Assembly (NCBI GenBank): GCA_034007745.1
Contig: JAVEQI010000005.1
Coordinates: forward strand, 47,949-111,948
Direction of reading: 5' to 3'
DNA: 64,000 nucleotides
From: Desulforapulum sp034007745
GTDB taxonomy: Bacteria; Desulfobacterota; Desulfobacteria; Desulfobacterales; Desulfobacteraceae
The notes under the pieces are model-generated. The model worked only from the letters and a program-made list of their open reading frames with translations, was not told the origin of the DNA and made no database searches. Every line of letters starts with the position of its first letter. The stretch's first letter is position 1. Shown piece after piece: positions 48,598 to 57,435 of the stretch. A program made the position numbers and the translations under genes.

Positions 48598-51068
48598 AAC
48601 AGCGTTTCCTTGTATTGATATATCTTATTTTACTCGTCTTTCAAGGGAGTATCCCCTGTGTTTCAGCAGCTGACCTTCCTGAATCTAATTCTGCTTCCGG
48701 GTCTGGATCTGGATCTGACTCTCCTTCCGGCCCTGGCAATGAACCCTGCATTCGAGTGGATAAACTTGATGTCTCAGGCAACAAAAAATTTTCAACCATG
48801 CGGCTCAAACTGAGGACCAAACTCTGGTCCTCCACCCTTGTGCCCTTTTCCACCCCTTGCCTCAACCTTGACTGGCTCAAACAGGATAAGCTGAATCTTG
48901 TTAGCTTCTATCGTAAAAACGGATTTGCCGATGCTGCTGTCTCCCATGAAATTGTACGGGAAAAAGATGGAGCCGCCCTTAAACTTATTGTAGATGAAGG
49001 ATTTGAATACCGCATCTCCATCGAGGGTGCTGATTCTTTTTATTCGTGGCAGTTAAACGGAGAGATACCCATCTTTGAGCGGGGAAACCCGGGGGATTCA
49101 GGCCTGAGACGAGGGGTGTTGAACATTCGCAAACGATATGTTGACAAAGGATTTAACGATGTTTCTGTCACATTCACCAAAGAAAAAAAGACAGAAAACA
49201 ACAAAACCTTCTGGGATGTTGTTTACACCATCCAGGAAAGACAGAGAAGCCAGGTGGCATCCATAACCATTGAGGGCAACCACAGCATAGAAACCAAAAC
49301 AATCAGGGCTGAAATGGGACTTTCGGAAAAGGGGGTACTGAAAAACGACGGCTTTAATCAAAAATTGCTGGAAAATGATTTAAATGCCATCAGGCGTCTC
49401 TACCTATCCAGGGGATTTACCCGGGCCGAGATCAATGCAGAGACTAAAACAGAGATTAAGCCGCAAACCAAAACAGAAACCAGGCAGGATATCCAGCCAG
49501 GGACCAGAACCGAACAGAAAGAGTCTGATCCTGAGACCATGCCTGAAACAGAACAGCCTTCCATAAAAGTGCACATCACTATCCTTGTCAATGAACAGGC
49601 TCAAATGGTGGTACAAGGGGTCAAGATCAAAGGTGGGGAATCCCTTATCGACCAGAATGAAATAATAGAGTCCCTTTCTCTGCGCCCCGGTGAACCATTC
49701 AGGCAATACATGATAAAGAGCGATGAAAACACCCTGGCGGCTCTTATTTCAAAAAAAGGGTACCCCCACGTCAAGGTCAAAGGGGAAAAAGCAGCCGGGG
49801 ATGACGACGCTACCGCCATGCTCTCGTATACCATAGATCCAGGGCCTTTTGTCCGGGTGGGAAAAATCCATTACACGGGCAATACCAAGCTGAAAAGCAA
49901 GGTTATGGAGGATCTCCTTAAAATAGAAACCAACGACCCTTTTTCACTCCAGGAGATAGTTGATGCCGAAAAAAGATTGAGATCCATCAGTGTCATCCAA
50001 TCGGTCAGAATAGAGGCAGGTGATCTAAAGGAAAAAAAGGCAACCGCCGACCTTGAAATAAACGTCAAGGAGCGAGACCCCTACTATGTGGAGGCAGCCT
50101 TTGGCCATGACACCCGGAGACTGCTTTATTTTAACGCAGCAACCGGCAACAACAATACCTTTGGCCTGGACATCGACTCATGGATAAAGGCGGAGGTGAG
50201 CGGGATCGGGTTTGAAGGTGAAACCGGCATAATGGATCCCTTTTTCCTCAAGACAGACATGACCGGTGCCCTGTCTTTTTTTATTCAAAAACAGGAGGAG
50301 CTGAACAACGATTTTGGTATCGAGGCCTGGGGGGTTTCAGGAAACATCACAAAGCCATTGCTGCCCCACCTCCATGCGGGCCTCTCTTTGACCTATGAAA
50401 ACCGTGCCCGGTATGGTAACGAAGAAAAATTCGACCTGTTAAATGACCCGGAAAAAACCTACAAGACCCGGAACATCCTCAAAACCTCCCTGGTTCTTGC
50501 CTATGATACCAGGGACTCTGCAATCCAGCCAACCACCGGATTTTTCTCTTCACTGACTACGGATATCTACACGGGATTTGACACAGACCTTGACGATTTC
50601 ATGAAGTATTCCCTGGATGTCAGGCGATATCTCACCCCCATGGAAAGATTAACCTTTGCCCTTCGCACCAGGCTTGGATACATCCAGCCTTTTTCCTCAG
50701 ATAATACCGTGGCAGAGGATCGCCTTTTCTTTATCGGCGGAACATCGGATGTAAGGGGATTCAAGGAGAACATGCTTGCCCATGATCTTGAAATGAATCC
50801 GGTCGGGGGCATGTCCATTGTTGCGGCAAGTCTTGAGTCCAGGATCTCCCTGACCCAGAAGATGGAATTGATTCTGTTTATGGACACCGGCAGGCTTGGT
50901 GAAACAGGCGACGCTGCAGTTCAAAAGGGCTTTAGATCATCCATTGGCGGCGGGTTGAGCTATGGAACGGTGGTGGGACCCATCACCCTTGTCTACGGCC
51001 ACAAACTCGACCCCGACGACCAGGAGAGTGCGGGTCGAATTCACTTCTCATTCGGGTACACCTTTTAA
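48594..51068 (+). CDS. tamA: BamA/TamA-family outer-membrane assembly protein
   Basis: An 824-residue protein with a signal peptide (1-25), a Ser/Gly/Pro-rich stretch (30-50), four to five POTRA domains (about 55-490) and a 16-strand beta barrel ending in a terminal Phe (IHFSFGYTF). The barrel has the VRGF motif (SDVRGFKEN). Between POTRA units there is an unusual insertion of about 45 residues rich in Lys, Thr, Glu and Gln (residues 280-325, e.g. TKTEIKPQTKTE). The pair tamB-tamA is translationally coupled. Confidence 0.92.
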   Translation: MKQRFLVLIYLILLVFQGSIPCVSAADLPESNSASGSGSGSDSPSGPGNEPCIRVDKLDVSGNKKFSTMRLKLRTKLWSSTLVPFSTPCLNLDWLKQDKLNLVSFYRKNGFADAAVSHEIVREKDGAALKLIVDEGFEYRISIEGADSFYSWQLNGEIPIFERGNPGDSGLRRGVLNIRKRYVDKGFNDVSVTFTKEKKTENNKTFWDVVYTIQERQRSQVASITIEGNHSIETKTIRAEMGLSEKGVLKNDGFNQKLLENDLNAIRRLYLSRGFTRAEINAETKTEIKPQTKTETRQDIQPGTRTEQKESDPETMPETEQPSIKVHITILVNEQAQMVVQGVKIKGGESLIDQNEIIESLSLRPGEPFRQYMIKSDENTLAALISKKGYPHVKVKGEKAAGDDDATAMLSYTIDPGPFVRVGKIHYTGNTKLKSKVMEDLLKIETNDPFSLQEIVDAEKRLRSISVIQSVRIEAGDLKEKKATADLEINVKERDPYYVEAAFGHDTRRLLYFNAATGNNNTFGLDIDSWIKAEVSGIGFEGETGIMDPFFLKTDMTGALSFFIQKQEELNNDFGIEAWGVSGNITKPLLPHLHAGLSLTYENRARYGNEEKFDLLNDPEKTYKTRNILKTSLVLAYDTRDSAIQPTTGFFSSLTTDIYTGFDTDLDDFMKYSLDVRRYLTPMERLTFALRTRLGYIQPFSSDNTVAEDRLFFIGGTSDVRGFKENMLAHDLEMNPVGGMSIVAASLESRISLTQKMELILFMDTGRLGETGDAAVQKGFRSSIGGGLSYGTVVGPITLVYGHKLDPDDQESAGRIHFSFGYTF

Positions 51069-51126
51069 TCCACCATAAAGCGCCATGGGCAATCATGATT
51101 GGCGAATTTAAAAAATATTTCCCTTC

Positions 51127-52635
51127 TTATTGAGGAGAAGCACCCTTTGTCTTTCTTTTATCCTGATACATTTTAAAATCAGCCTGGTGAACCAGACTTT
51201 CCAGGTCATCATCATTATTTGTGGTGACAATAAGTCCGATGGAAATACTGAGCTTCAGTCGACTGTTCATGTTTACTTTTTTTGTATTCTCTTCGAGACG
51301 CTGCAGGATTGCATCAGCCAGGACCTGATTACAATCGAGAACAATTGTTAGGAACTCATCTCCTCCCATCCTGATAATAAAATCTGTTTCCCTGAAGGTC
51401 TTTCTTAAAGTATCCGCAGTTTTGCGGATGATTTTATCTCCGGCAGCATGGCCCTGGGTATCATTAATAACCTTAAGTCCATTAACATCAAATGAAAAAA
51501 TAGCTCCAGGATGAATATGAGATTGTTCCCTTATCAACTTATTATAAAAGTTTCGGTTATAAACACCTGTCAGCCCGTCGTGGAAACTGTTGTATTCATG
51601 CTGGTTTCTAGACATGGTTAGCTCTTCATATCGGTGGGCATTTGAAAAAGCCAGTGAAGCAACCTTAATTATTGAATCAAAAAGCTCCATATACTTGCTT
51701 ATGCTGTGGGGAAACAAAAACTCTCCCACCTGGATAATGCCAAATTCCTTTCCACCGGATTCAAGAAGCGCATAAAAAGTATTGCTTTTTTTATCCATAT
51801 AAAAATTGTTCTTCATAGATAACTGTATTTTTTTAATGTCGTCAGGAAGCTCTGTTGAATCCAGATTCCTAGCCCAGTAGAAGAATTGAGTGGCGCCGAA
51901 TACCGTCAGCCAGACCTCCTTTAACATGGAAATTACATCTCTTTTATACCCAGCCACCGCAATTCTGGACATTATATTAAGAACCGCTGCATTGTGGGCA
52001 TTCTGCTGCTGTAACTCCAGAATCTGACTCTCCCCTTCAGACCTTGGGACATGGTTTTTTATACGCCATTCAGAAAGGATTTTTCTGAAAAAGGCTCGCA
52101 TGGGCTCTAAACTGACAGGTATGATTTTAGAGGGTATTTGCAAATATTCAGAGAGATCTTCCAGGTCTTTTTTTGACGATTTAGAAATGTCTGTATCAAG
52201 GAATATGATTTTTTGACACCATTCACCATAAAATTGCCTGGCTGTTTCCCTTGAAAAACCCTGATCTTCAAGATTTGCCTTCCAACGCAAGAGCCATCCC
52301 GTGGTTATGACATAGTAGCCTTCTTCAAAAAAGAAACGTGAAATTTGATCGTTTATCAGGTGGGAATAACAAAAAGTTGACTCGTACACCCGGAACCAAT
52401 CTTTTCCGTAAACATTTTTTCTGGGTGATTTACAAAATTTGCTGCAAATCAAAACAGTATTGGCCGTTAAAGAAGTTTCTGGTGTTTCAGATATGGAAGA
52501 CGATTTCGAAGAAGGACCTCTGGAACATAATGACGGGAATGAAACAAGTCTGACATCCCTTGCTTTTTCATCTTCTGCAATCGCCTGAAATTCACGCAGA
52601 TAATTCTCACACACAAGGATATTGAGTTTCTTCAA
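51127..52635 (-). CDS. Diguanylate cyclase fused to a DUF1638-like domain
   Basis: A 502-residue protein; the start is taken as TTG at 52635, whose first bases overlap the methyltransferase stop and which follows a GGGGGAG site. N-terminal part (about 1-190: LNILVCENYLREFQAIAE, TTGWLLRWK, YGEWCQKIIFLDTD) resembles DUF1638, a domain often encoded beside corrinoid methyltransferases. The middle part (about 220-345) is GAF-like. The C-terminal GGDEF domain is active-looking (RMGGDEF) and keeps the inhibitory I-site RETD. It would make cyclic di-GMP in response to a state of the methyl-transfer system; this is an inference. Confidence 0.8.
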   Translation of the reverse strand: MKKLNILVCENYLREFQAIAEDEKARDVRLVSFPSLCSRGPSSKSSSISETPETSLTANTVLICSKFCKSPRKNVYGKDWFRVYESTFCYSHLINDQISRFFFEEGYYVITTGWLLRWKANLEDQGFSRETARQFYGEWCQKIIFLDTDISKSSKKDLEDLSEYLQIPSKIIPVSLEPMRAFFRKILSEWRIKNHVPRSEGESQILELQQQNAHNAAVLNIMSRIAVAGYKRDVISMLKEVWLTVFGATQFFYWARNLDSTELPDDIKKIQLSMKNNFYMDKKSNTFYALLESGGKEFGIIQVGEFLFPHSISKYMELFDSIIKVASLAFSNAHRYEELTMSRNQHEYNSFHDGLTGVYNRNFYNKLIREQSHIHPGAIFSFDVNGLKVINDTQGHAAGDKIIRKTADTLRKTFRETDFIIRMGGDEFLTIVLDCNQVLADAILQRLEENTKKVNMNSRLKLSISIGLIVTTNNDDDLESLVHQADFKMYQDKRKTKGASPQ

Positions 52636-53687
52636 ACGATCTCCCCCATCCCAGAAATGGGATAATGTCCCCATTTCTGAACACCATGGGAGATTGCGAG
52701 AAGAACATCCTCCGGAACCTGCCAGGGAATCTCCCCATGGGAATCAGAAAGAATAAAACCTCCTCCAGGAGCGGCTTTTTCTATAACATTTCGAACCATC
52801 TTGTCGGCGGTGGAGCTGTCCCATCCTGTCATCTCTATGCCGTTTAAATTACCAATAAGCGATATCTTTCCCATGGAAGCTTTTTTGAGATCAGTCAGAT
52901 TATCAAATCCACCAACACCAACAGCTCCAGCTCCTGAGTTTATAATCTCATCTATTATGGGCAATGCTCTTCCAGAGGCCATATGGGCAGTCACGGGTGC
53001 TTTTATCCCGGCGATTGTCTTTGAATCCACGGGATACCCTGTGGACAGATAGAGATCCCTGTCAATAATATCTGTTGAACAGAGAGGATTAAAATAGCAT
53101 ATGGCTGTGGCCCCGGCTTTTAACTGGGCATTTGCCCAGTCTAAACAGAATTGCTGATTTATCTCCATCAATTTTTTTAACCGAATTTTATCGTGGTAGA
53201 TAAGATTAATGTATTGCTCAAACCCCATCTGCATAACCGGCAATGAAAAGGGAGACATTACAACGCCTATCAGAGGAATCTCCCCCTGGGCCCTTGAAGC
53301 AAGTTCACGGGTTACTTCCAAAACCCGTTGTATCCCCGGGACCTCATAAATATTGGGAACCCAGAGGGAATCAATATCCGAAACCTTCTGAATAACAGGA
53401 GTGCCTGAGTTGGGAGGACCTTCAGGAACAAAGAGTGTCTTACCGCCCCAGGCTTCTGTCTCCAGGGCAGCATAAAAGAAAGTATAATAACAGTCTGTCC
53501 CATACTTTGCCTGCATCTGCAACTGAGCTTTAATGACATTATCTGCTTTAGAAAAGTACTCTTCCACGGACATCCCTGATTCCCTGGCACCATAGAGGGA
53601 TAAAAGTAGAAAGAGAGGCACCCTATCTGGCTCTCTATGACTCAAGGAGCTTAAAACCCTTTCCATTGGGGTCATGGCAGTAATCAT
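52632..53687 (-). CDS. Uroporphyrinogen decarboxylase-family (MtaA/CmuA-like) methyltransferase
   Basis: A 351-residue protein of the UroD-like fold used by corrinoid:carrier methyltransferases such as MtaA. It starts MTPMERVLSSLSHREPDRVP, typical of the family. The zinc site is altered: HICG-type becomes AHMASG and the later PxCG becomes SDSHGE, so the Cys ligands are missing. It overlaps the upstream corrinoid gene (ATGA) and the downstream GGDEF gene. It may transfer methyl groups by a different metal site or have lost catalysis. The natural methyl donor is not seen in the window. Confidence 0.85.
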   Translation of the reverse strand: MITAMTPMERVLSSLSHREPDRVPLFLLLSLYGARESGMSVEEYFSKADNVIKAQLQMQAKYGTDCYYTFFYAALETEAWGGKTLFVPEGPPNSGTPVIQKVSDIDSLWVPNIYEVPGIQRVLEVTRELASRAQGEIPLIGVVMSPFSLPVMQMGFEQYINLIYHDKIRLKKLMEINQQFCLDWANAQLKAGATAICYFNPLCSTDIIDRDLYLSTGYPVDSKTIAGIKAPVTAHMASGRALPIIDEIINSGAGAVGVGGFDNLTDLKKASMGKISLIGNLNGIEMTGWDSSTADKMVRNVIEKAAPGGGFILSDSHGEIPWQVPEDVLLAISHGVQKWGHYPISGMGEIV

Positions 53688-54331
53688 AAGCCCTCCTTCT
53701 GAAGACGATTGAGTACACCGAAAATTTCTCCGGCGTTTCTACAATATGCATGGGCACCGACTTGCGTCCCCAGGGTTTCATCAAGCCTGAAAGGAGCTCC
53801 CCCCACAACAAGCTTTACCCCTGGTGACTTGCTGCCCAGCTTTTCCTTCAGCCCTTTGATGGCAAGGGCTGAAGGCAGCATTAATACAGATAACAGGAGA
53901 ATCTGTATGTTTTTTTCCAGAATGGTTTCTACAATCAGATCAACATCTGCTCCCAGCCCCATATCAATAACCGGGTATCCTTTAGATTTCACCAGGGATT
54001 TTACAATTTTCATTCCCAATCCATGGCAATCAAGAAAAACAGCGGTTCCGAGAACAGGAAGAGTGTTAACAACCTCTTCATTTTGTGGAAAAATTTTTTT
54101 AACAACCTCTTCAACGATTATGCCGCTCATATAAACCTGGGCCAGGGAGACACTCCCCTGCTCCCAGCCATTCCCAATCTCTTCCAGCACTTGTGTGATT
54201 ACTTCTCCGGTTTCCTTAAATCCATTTTTAGAATATTCGGCTGTCAGCAATTCAGTGGCAATTGCCTTATCCACAGAGATAAGAGCTTGAAACAGCGCCG
54301 TGGTTATTCCCCCCATCTGCTCTGCTTCCAA
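53684..54331 (-). CDS. Corrinoid (B12)-binding methyl-carrier protein
   Basis: A 215-residue MtaC/MtbC-type corrinoid protein: an N-terminal helical cap domain (residues 10-88), then a Rossmann-like B12 domain with the DxHxxG lower-ligand motif (DCHGLG near residue 101), followed by VDLIVETILEKN and GVKLVVGGAPF. It would carry a methyl group on cobalt for the MtaA-like partner encoded next. The start is TTG at 54331 (an ATG five codons later is an alternative). First gene of the trio. Confidence 0.88.
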   Translation of the reverse strand: MEAEQMGGITTALFQALISVDKAIATELLTAEYSKNGFKETGEVITQVLEEIGNGWEQGSVSLAQVYMSGIIVEEVVKKIFPQNEEVVNTLPVLGTAVFLDCHGLGMKIVKSLVKSKGYPVIDMGLGADVDLIVETILEKNIQILLLSVLMLPSALAIKGLKEKLGSKSPGVKLVVGGAPFRLDETLGTQVGAHAYCRNAGEIFGVLNRLQKEGL

Positions 54332-54480
54332 AAGTTATATTCCATTGTTTCTCTTTCCTCTTATTTTCCTCTTATTATTCAAACCCAATATGCTGGAATT
54401 CTAATTTAAAACAGAAAAAATATCAACGTAGAAAACTGGCAAAAGGGCAAGCAGGAGGTGTAGATTTTTTTGGAGACTCC

Positions 54481-54714
54481 TTACTTGTCATAAAGAACGG
54501 TTTGCAGGTGTTGCTCAGATTCTATTACCTGATCCACATCAGTATAATAATATCTGGTTGGATCAATCCCTGTTTCTTCAAGGAACAGGGACATGCGGTT
54601 CAGAATACCAATAGAATTTGTCAGCAATGGAAGCAGGCAGTAAACAAATGCAAAGGCTATACCCAACACCAGAATAAATTTTTTTGTTCGAAAAAACAGA
54701 CTTTGTTCAAGCAT
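54481..54714 (-). CDS. Small membrane protein beside YeiH copy A
   Basis: A 77-residue protein: basic start MLEQSLFFRTKK, one hydrophobic helix (residues 14-34, LVLGIAFAFVYCLLPLLTNSIG) and a soluble tail with TGIDPTRYYYTDVDQ. No family recognised. It lies downstream of the YeiH-type transporter and its hairpins, and its copy in the tandem duplication is broken. Possible accessory subunit of the transporter, or separate. Confidence 0.5.
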   Translation of the reverse strand: MLEQSLFFRTKKFILVLGIAFAFVYCLLPLLTNSIGILNRMSLFLEETGIDPTRYYYTDVDQVIESEQHLQTVLYDK

Positions 54715-54741
54715 GATATCAGCTCCTTATAACCTACACAT

Positions 54742-54768
54742 CCTGACGGACACAACAAACATTGAAAC
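54742..54768 (+). repeat. 27-nt dispersed box, copy 3
   Basis: CCTGACGGACACAACAAACA then TTGAAAC. It leads into the large inverted-repeat element 24 nt on. Related to copies at 21491, 43057 and 57436. Confidence 0.55.
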
Positions 54769-54791
54769 ACGTTGGCACTAGCGTCATTCCG

Positions 54792-54903
54792 CCCAGTTTG
54801 GTTATCCTGACCAGAACCGCAAAACGTCGGGGGTCGCTTTGAACCTTCTTAATGCTTTCGCCCCTTTGGTTTTGAACGTTCTGGTCAGGATAACCAAACT
54901 GGG
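54792..54903. repeat. Large inverted-repeat element, 26-bp perfect arms (copy A)
   Basis: Left arm 54792-54817 (CCCAGTTTGGTTATCCTGAC then CAGAAC) is the exact reverse complement of 54878-54903; the 60-nt centre has a further CAAAAC/GTTTTG pairing. It could be a small mobile element (MITE-like) or a structured RNA downstream of the transporter gene. Copy B is at 57486-57597. Confidence 0.75.
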
Positions 54904-54951
54904 CTCTAAAGTCGAGACTCCCACTAGGAAGTTTCAGCGGGAGTCTCTTAT

Positions 54952-54989
54952 AAAAAAAAACGAGGCGGAAGGCCTGCTCCCGCCTCGTT
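54952..54989 (-). terminator. Rho-independent terminator of YeiH copy A
   Basis: On the minus strand AACGAGGCGG / CCGCCTCGTT (10-bp stem) followed by a run of nine T. A further dyad GAGACTCCC / GGGAGTCTC follows at once (54914-54947). Confidence 0.85.
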
Positions 54990-55003
54990 GAATCAGAGCA
55001 GAA

Positions 55004-56743
55004 TTAAATCGTTGCTGTGATTTCCGGGAACACCAGGTAAAACATGATATACGCCATGATCAGGGTCAGAACCAAGTTGAGACTCTGGCCGCACACGTAA
55101 AGGATCACCGGCTTTCCGCCCTTGAAGTACTTGGAAAGCTCTCTGAAGTTGGTGGAAAGACCAATGGCAGCAAAGGACAGGGCAAAGAACCAGGCTCGAA
55201 AGAGACGGGTACCGCCACGAATGACACCTTGATCCAGAAGAGCAGTTCCCATATCCTTACCCATGTTGCTGTCAATCAGTGAGAAGATAATGGAGGCAGC
55301 GAGGAATCCCAGTACAAATTTGGGGAACCTGTTCCATATTTCCATTGCACCAACATCCCTGCCGGCCTCACGTTCCACCTTCATAGTCCAATACATTGCA
55401 ACGCAGAAAGCGGTAACACCGATCATCACATTCTGGATCATCTTGATGGTGGCTGCCACATACATTGCCTTTTCACCCAGGAAAGCACCTGCTGCGGCAA
55501 CTGCACCGGTGGAATCTATCGTCCCGCCCATCCAGGCGCCGCCAAGGACTTCCGGTATGCCCACTGCCTTTATGAAGGCAGGCAGGGCAATCATCATGAT
55601 AGCGGTAAAAACCAGGGACATACCGATGGCGAGGGTCAACTCCTCTTTCTTGGCCCGGCAGGCAGATGCAACGGCTATGGCGGCAGATGTGCCGCAGACT
55701 GACATATCCGCTGAGATGACGATATTAAGGGTCTTGGAGGGCATCTTCAACACTTTCTGACCGAATATATAGGTGCAGATCAAAACAATGGGGGTGACCA
55801 CCCAGGCAACGAAGACACCGGGAATGCCTATGGCCATTATCTTACTGAAAAGGACCTCCGCCCCGAGGAGTACCAGACCGGTTTTAATGAAAAACTCCAC
55901 CTGGCAGGATGGAAGGACCCACTTGGGTGTACCCACGGTATTTGCAATGATCATACCCAGGATAATACCCCAGGCTTCGGCACCTATACCGTATTGTTTG
56001 GAAATAGTCTGGCCTCCCAGCAGATAGGCCAGGGTTGCGATCAGGAAGACCACCGTGAATCCCTTGACAAATGGCATGAAACGTTGACCCATAAGGTGGA
56101 TGCCAGCCCCGAGAATAAGTGCAAAGAAAAGACACAGACCCAGGAGGGTTGGGAGAAAATTATAGGGCTTATTCTCGGTCTTCTTTTTGGCATCTCCGGC
56201 AGCCTTGTGAGCTGTTCTCCAAACTGTAATTTTTGCCTTGGCTTCATCGTTGAGCGCGTCATCCTTGAAAGACATACTGGCTGCTGCCTGTTCAGCAATC
56301 AACGCCGCAGAGAGTGCCGCTTCACTCCTGGCTTTAGCTTCCTCGTATTTGGGCATGGCTTTTGCATTTAAGGCATTGGCCTGCTTTTCGGTGCGAATAA
56401 AACTATCAACAGGATTGCTCTTCCATGACCCTGGGTTTTTTGTCCACTTACCGACAAACTTGCCGAATTCAGAATTAGAGCCTTTTAATTTCAACTTATT
56501 GTCCAGGGCTTTATACCAGGCAATGCTTTTGAACGGGACTTTTGCTGATTCTGCCGCCTGAATTTGGTTTGCAGCCTCAATCTTGTTGACAAATTCTTCC
56601 CTGGGACCAAAATTAAAATATGCTATTATACAGACCAAAATAATTGAAAACCCAAGCCAGATGGCCAGGTAATCTTCCTTTTTCCATAGGTCCGACCATC
56701 TGGCTCGGCCGTCATCAACTACCACATTGCTATCTTTTTCCAT
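55004..56743 (-). CDS. YeiH-type putative sulfate exporter, copy A
   Basis: A 579-residue membrane protein. The C-terminal 380 residues have about ten hydrophobic helices of the YeiH/UPF0324 family (putative sulfate or sulfonate exporters; GAEAWGIILGMIIANT, FFIKTGLVLLGAEVLF, SADMSVCGTSAAIAVASA, GGTIDSTGAVAAAG). Unlike the roughly 350-residue YeiH, it has an N-terminal extension with one helix (27-47) and a 150-residue alpha-helical, Ala/Lys-rich region (55-195) of unknown use. Residues 282-579 are identical to copy B. It ends at a strong terminator. Confidence 0.85.
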   Translation of the reverse strand: MEKDSNVVVDDGRARWSDLWKKEDYLAIWLGFSIILVCIIAYFNFGPREEFVNKIEAANQIQAAESAKVPFKSIAWYKALDNKLKLKGSNSEFGKFVGKWTKNPGSWKSNPVDSFIRTEKQANALNAKAMPKYEEAKARSEAALSAALIAEQAAASMSFKDDALNDEAKAKITVWRTAHKAAGDAKKKTENKPYNFLPTLLGLCLFFALILGAGIHLMGQRFMPFVKGFTVVFLIATLAYLLGGQTISKQYGIGAEAWGIILGMIIANTVGTPKWVLPSCQVEFFIKTGLVLLGAEVLFSKIMAIGIPGVFVAWVVTPIVLICTYIFGQKVLKMPSKTLNIVISADMSVCGTSAAIAVASACRAKKEELTLAIGMSLVFTAIMMIALPAFIKAVGIPEVLGGAWMGGTIDSTGAVAAAGAFLGEKAMYVAATIKMIQNVMIGVTAFCVAMYWTMKVEREAGRDVGAMEIWNRFPKFVLGFLAASIIFSLIDSNMGKDMGTALLDQGVIRGGTRLFRAWFFALSFAAIGLSTNFRELSKYFKGGKPVILYVCGQSLNLVLTLIMAYIMFYLVFPEITATI

Positions 56744-57175
56744 AATCTCTATTTGTTCCTTAATTCTTAATTACAGTATAATTTTTCCCATATGCACCCT
56801 TTGGTTTAACAGACTATAATCTGCGCTCCTTTGGATCAATTCCGGGGGTGCAAACAAAACGACTGGTTATATATATCAGCCTTGGTCATCATTTCTGCCA
56901 TTTTGGAAGAAAAACAAAAAATATTAATTTACTATAAGCATTTACCTCACGACCATAAGAGTTTCAGTATAATTACAAATCTTATCCATTAAAGCCAAAA
57001 AACAGTGCAGTTTTGCGACCAAAAACAACCTTGTTTTTTTTTAGAAATGTTGGAATACCAGATTGCCGGAACAAATGCAAGCCCTGACATTTCCCAAAAC
57101 CCCCCGCCTAAAAAAAATCCTGTTGCGCATGATGGTTCAAGCAGGCAAAGAGTTTTTACAAGCTAAGGCCTATCA
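56744..57175. other. Spacer between the duplicated units
   Basis: 432 nt upstream of copy A. AT-rich with no gene recognised; it should hold the copy A promoter. A TTACAGTATAATTTT stretch near 56770 has a counterpart upstream of copy B (TTACAGTATTATTTC near 59463). Confidence 0.4.
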
Positions 57176-57250
57176 TCAATGGGTGAAGTAATTACGACAC
57201 AAGCCATACTTCCATTCAAGTACGAAGAAGAAAAACTCAAGCCGGTAGGA

Positions 57251-57408
57251 GGTTGGATCAATCCTTGTTTCTTCCAGGAACAGGAACATGCGGTTCAGAA
57301 TACCAATAGAATTTGTCAGCAATGGGAGCAGGCAGTAAAAAAATGCAAAGGCTATACTCAACGCCAGTATATTTTTATTGTTCGATAAAACAGACTTTGT
57401 TCAAGCAT
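57251..57408 (-). pseudogene. Broken copy of the small membrane protein (beside YeiH copy B)
   Basis: Homologous to 54481-54714. The ATG at 57408 starts MLEQSLFYRTIKIYWR and then stops: a one-base loss shifts the frame. The helix YCLLPLLTNSIGILNRM is still readable in another frame, and homology ends after RIDPTS near 57251, where unrelated sequence begins. Confidence 0.7.
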
Positions 57409-57435
57409 GATATCAGTTCCTTATAACCTACACGT

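Noticed and set aside
55263..55760. Plus-strand 165-codon frame, repeated identically at 57958-58455
   Set aside because: Its repetition only reflects the duplicated YeiH genes on the other strand; composition is that of an antisense frame.
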